From Ramazzottius varieornatus (Eukaryota > Tardigrada > Eutardigrada > Parachela > Ramazzottiidae), in contig BDGG01000016.1 in NCBI GenBank assembly GCA_001949185.1, positions 1,031,313-1,095,312 on the forward strand: a stretch of 64,000 nt of DNA, written 5' to 3'. A program made the translations under genes and the position numbers. Positions 63,201-64,000 of this stretch are shown piece by piece; positions within the stretch are counted from its first letter, which is position 1; each line of letters opens with the position of its first letter. Below the pieces are notes generated by a model. That model ran no database searches and was not told the DNA's origin. It was given only the letters and a program-made list of their open reading frames with translations.

Positions 63201-64000
63201 CTGTAATAAGATGACGACTCTGACTTGTCCAGTTTCCGAATGTGGTTGCAAAAGTTGATAAGCCAAGGATGAGCCGCAGGTCAAATTGAGCTTTTTCCTT
63301 CTTGCAGCCGCTAATGACAAGGAGAGCCGTGGTCCGACGGTGGTAGTTATCTATCCCCTTCGGGATGGTCGTCCGTGCGTGCCGCAAGGTCCGCCATGGA
63401 CCTTGTGAACAAGCTGATGCAGGAAGGTCACCAGTGTGGCATGAACTGGAGTGGCGCGTTGGAGCCGTACGAGATGCCCAGTGGCAACGACTGGAAGACT
63501 CAAGATACCTTCATGATGGAACGCTTGGGCATAGACGTGGTGAAGAAGATGAGGCCGGGTTTCATTTTTGCCATCTTTGACCGAGGCGCGGATCGTCAGT
63601 ACTCAGGTATTTTGCATAAATTTCTCCTTTGAAAATCTAAAAGGTTTTTAACAGAAATTTTGGATTTTCTTCCCAAATTTCCCGAAAGACTGTTCGTTGA
63701 AGTGGTTGATATTGAAGTTTGCTTTTTATTTACAGACTTCAAGTCGGGAATGGACAACTTCTTCGGTATCCCCGGTCAAGGACTCCTGTGCGACACGGTG
63801 GAACGAAGTCCTCGAGGATGCGTGGAGAACATCATGTACAAGGTCAACGTCAAGTTTGGAGGTGAGCTTTCGAAAGAGCCTATTCCGAAACCGCGTAGGA
63901 AATCTTCGGGATTTCAGTTGAGAATTTGACTGAAATCTTGAACGCGTTGGATGCTGTGTGTTTGCAGGAAACAACAACCAACTGACAGAGAACACGCTGA
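60272..64000 (+). CDS. Argonaute (AGO-clade), 3' end beyond window; apparent frameshifts
   Basis: The exon at about 60250 reads GAPTEVITNAYQVKG, the start of the N domain. The next exon starts KCELDFFDVKIT, then in another frame NRALMLKTIQQLQHQW and VFVNTQIPLAKHETAKVIV, and in a third THIKHTVILKITKKL. Linker: RRMIECLQALNLLLRE, SLHDKIFANVQEEYF. PAZ: DVRRRL-type start unclear, then LQTYQQHNQRLMYPNLGC, YRVPYEKVVVKNGQRYNKM, VSSSPDRRIGAIAKFINLS. MID: NGQWNMPRHAFY, GPTVVVIYP, then in another frame VRAARSAMDLVNKLMQEG. The right edge holds VNVKFGGNNNQLTENTL, matching the INVKLGGINN block of the PIWI domain. Such proteins bind small RNAs. Three frame changes coincide with or lie near homopolymer runs (about 60533, 60737, 63356). 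Pseudogene and assembly-error readings are both open. Confidence 0.76.
62745..63232. repeat. GTGGCGCAC hairpin family, cluster of about three units
   Basis: In an Argonaute intron: a unit opening GGGAGCTCGGCAAACAAA and AAGTGGCGCACG appears split by about 200 bases of other sequence before a closing GTGCGCCACTC. Then AACTGGCGCATG...CGTGCGCTACTTGG and AAGTGGCGCACTG...CGTGCGCCTTC follow. Confidence 0.7.

Overview
Animal nuclear DNA. Nearly every gene is split by GT-AG introns, many of them short (about 50-100 bases) and some much longer. The gene set is metazoan: ALK receptor kinase, Disabled adaptor, SPRED, SOCS, LDL receptor, Argonaute. A giant/PAR-type bZIP, a MAM-LDLa-MAM ALK, a clip-like serine protease and a prohormone-4-like neuropeptide precursor point to an ecdysozoan, arthropod-like or tardigrade-like; I cannot name the species. 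One assembly gap of Ns lies at 56087-56556.

Layout. 1-703: 3' end of a bZIP factor (+). 1243-2628: SOCS6/7-like SH2 protein (-). 3197-6203: a complete PIF/Harbinger transposon with 3-bp target duplications. 7194-8038: tandem-RRM protein (-). 8601-10626: SREK1-like splicing factor (-). 11865-17809: ALK (+). 18304-18969: C-terminal PH domain of an LL5/PHLDB-like protein (-), with a possible orphan exon at 21247-21373. 23094-24596: mitochondrial enoyl-CoA hydratase (-). 27301-35338: Disabled (+). 36054-39736: secreted trypsin-like protease (-). 42045-43243: prohormone-4-like precursor (-). 44310-45488: MEIG1-domain protein (+). 46296-48121: SPRED (-). 52101-58113: LDL-receptor-type endocytic receptor (+). 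60272 to the right edge: Argonaute (+), cut by the window and apparently frameshifted. Exon models were checked by codon phase; SOCS, SREK1, Disabled, protease, prohormone and MEIG1 models close exactly in frame.

Several genes belong to connected pathways. Disabled is the PTB adaptor that binds NPxY tails, and the LDL receptor here ends in an FNNPTY tail. ALK signals through Ras/ERK; SPRED restrains Ras/ERK and SOCS proteins restrain cytokine and receptor-kinase signalling. This is pathway overlap, not evidence of a functional cluster.

The most striking non-genic signal is a dense family of palindromic hairpins of roughly 85-125 bases, core GTGGCGCAC...GTGCGCCAC. I count about 34 copies by eye between 12.9 and 63.2 kb. 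They are often in tandem pairs or triplets, nearly always in introns or spacers, and never in a coding exon I could define. Further foldback elements lie at 50.09-50.35, 51.30-51.46, 55.78-56.77 (flanking the gap) and 59.77-60.13 kb.
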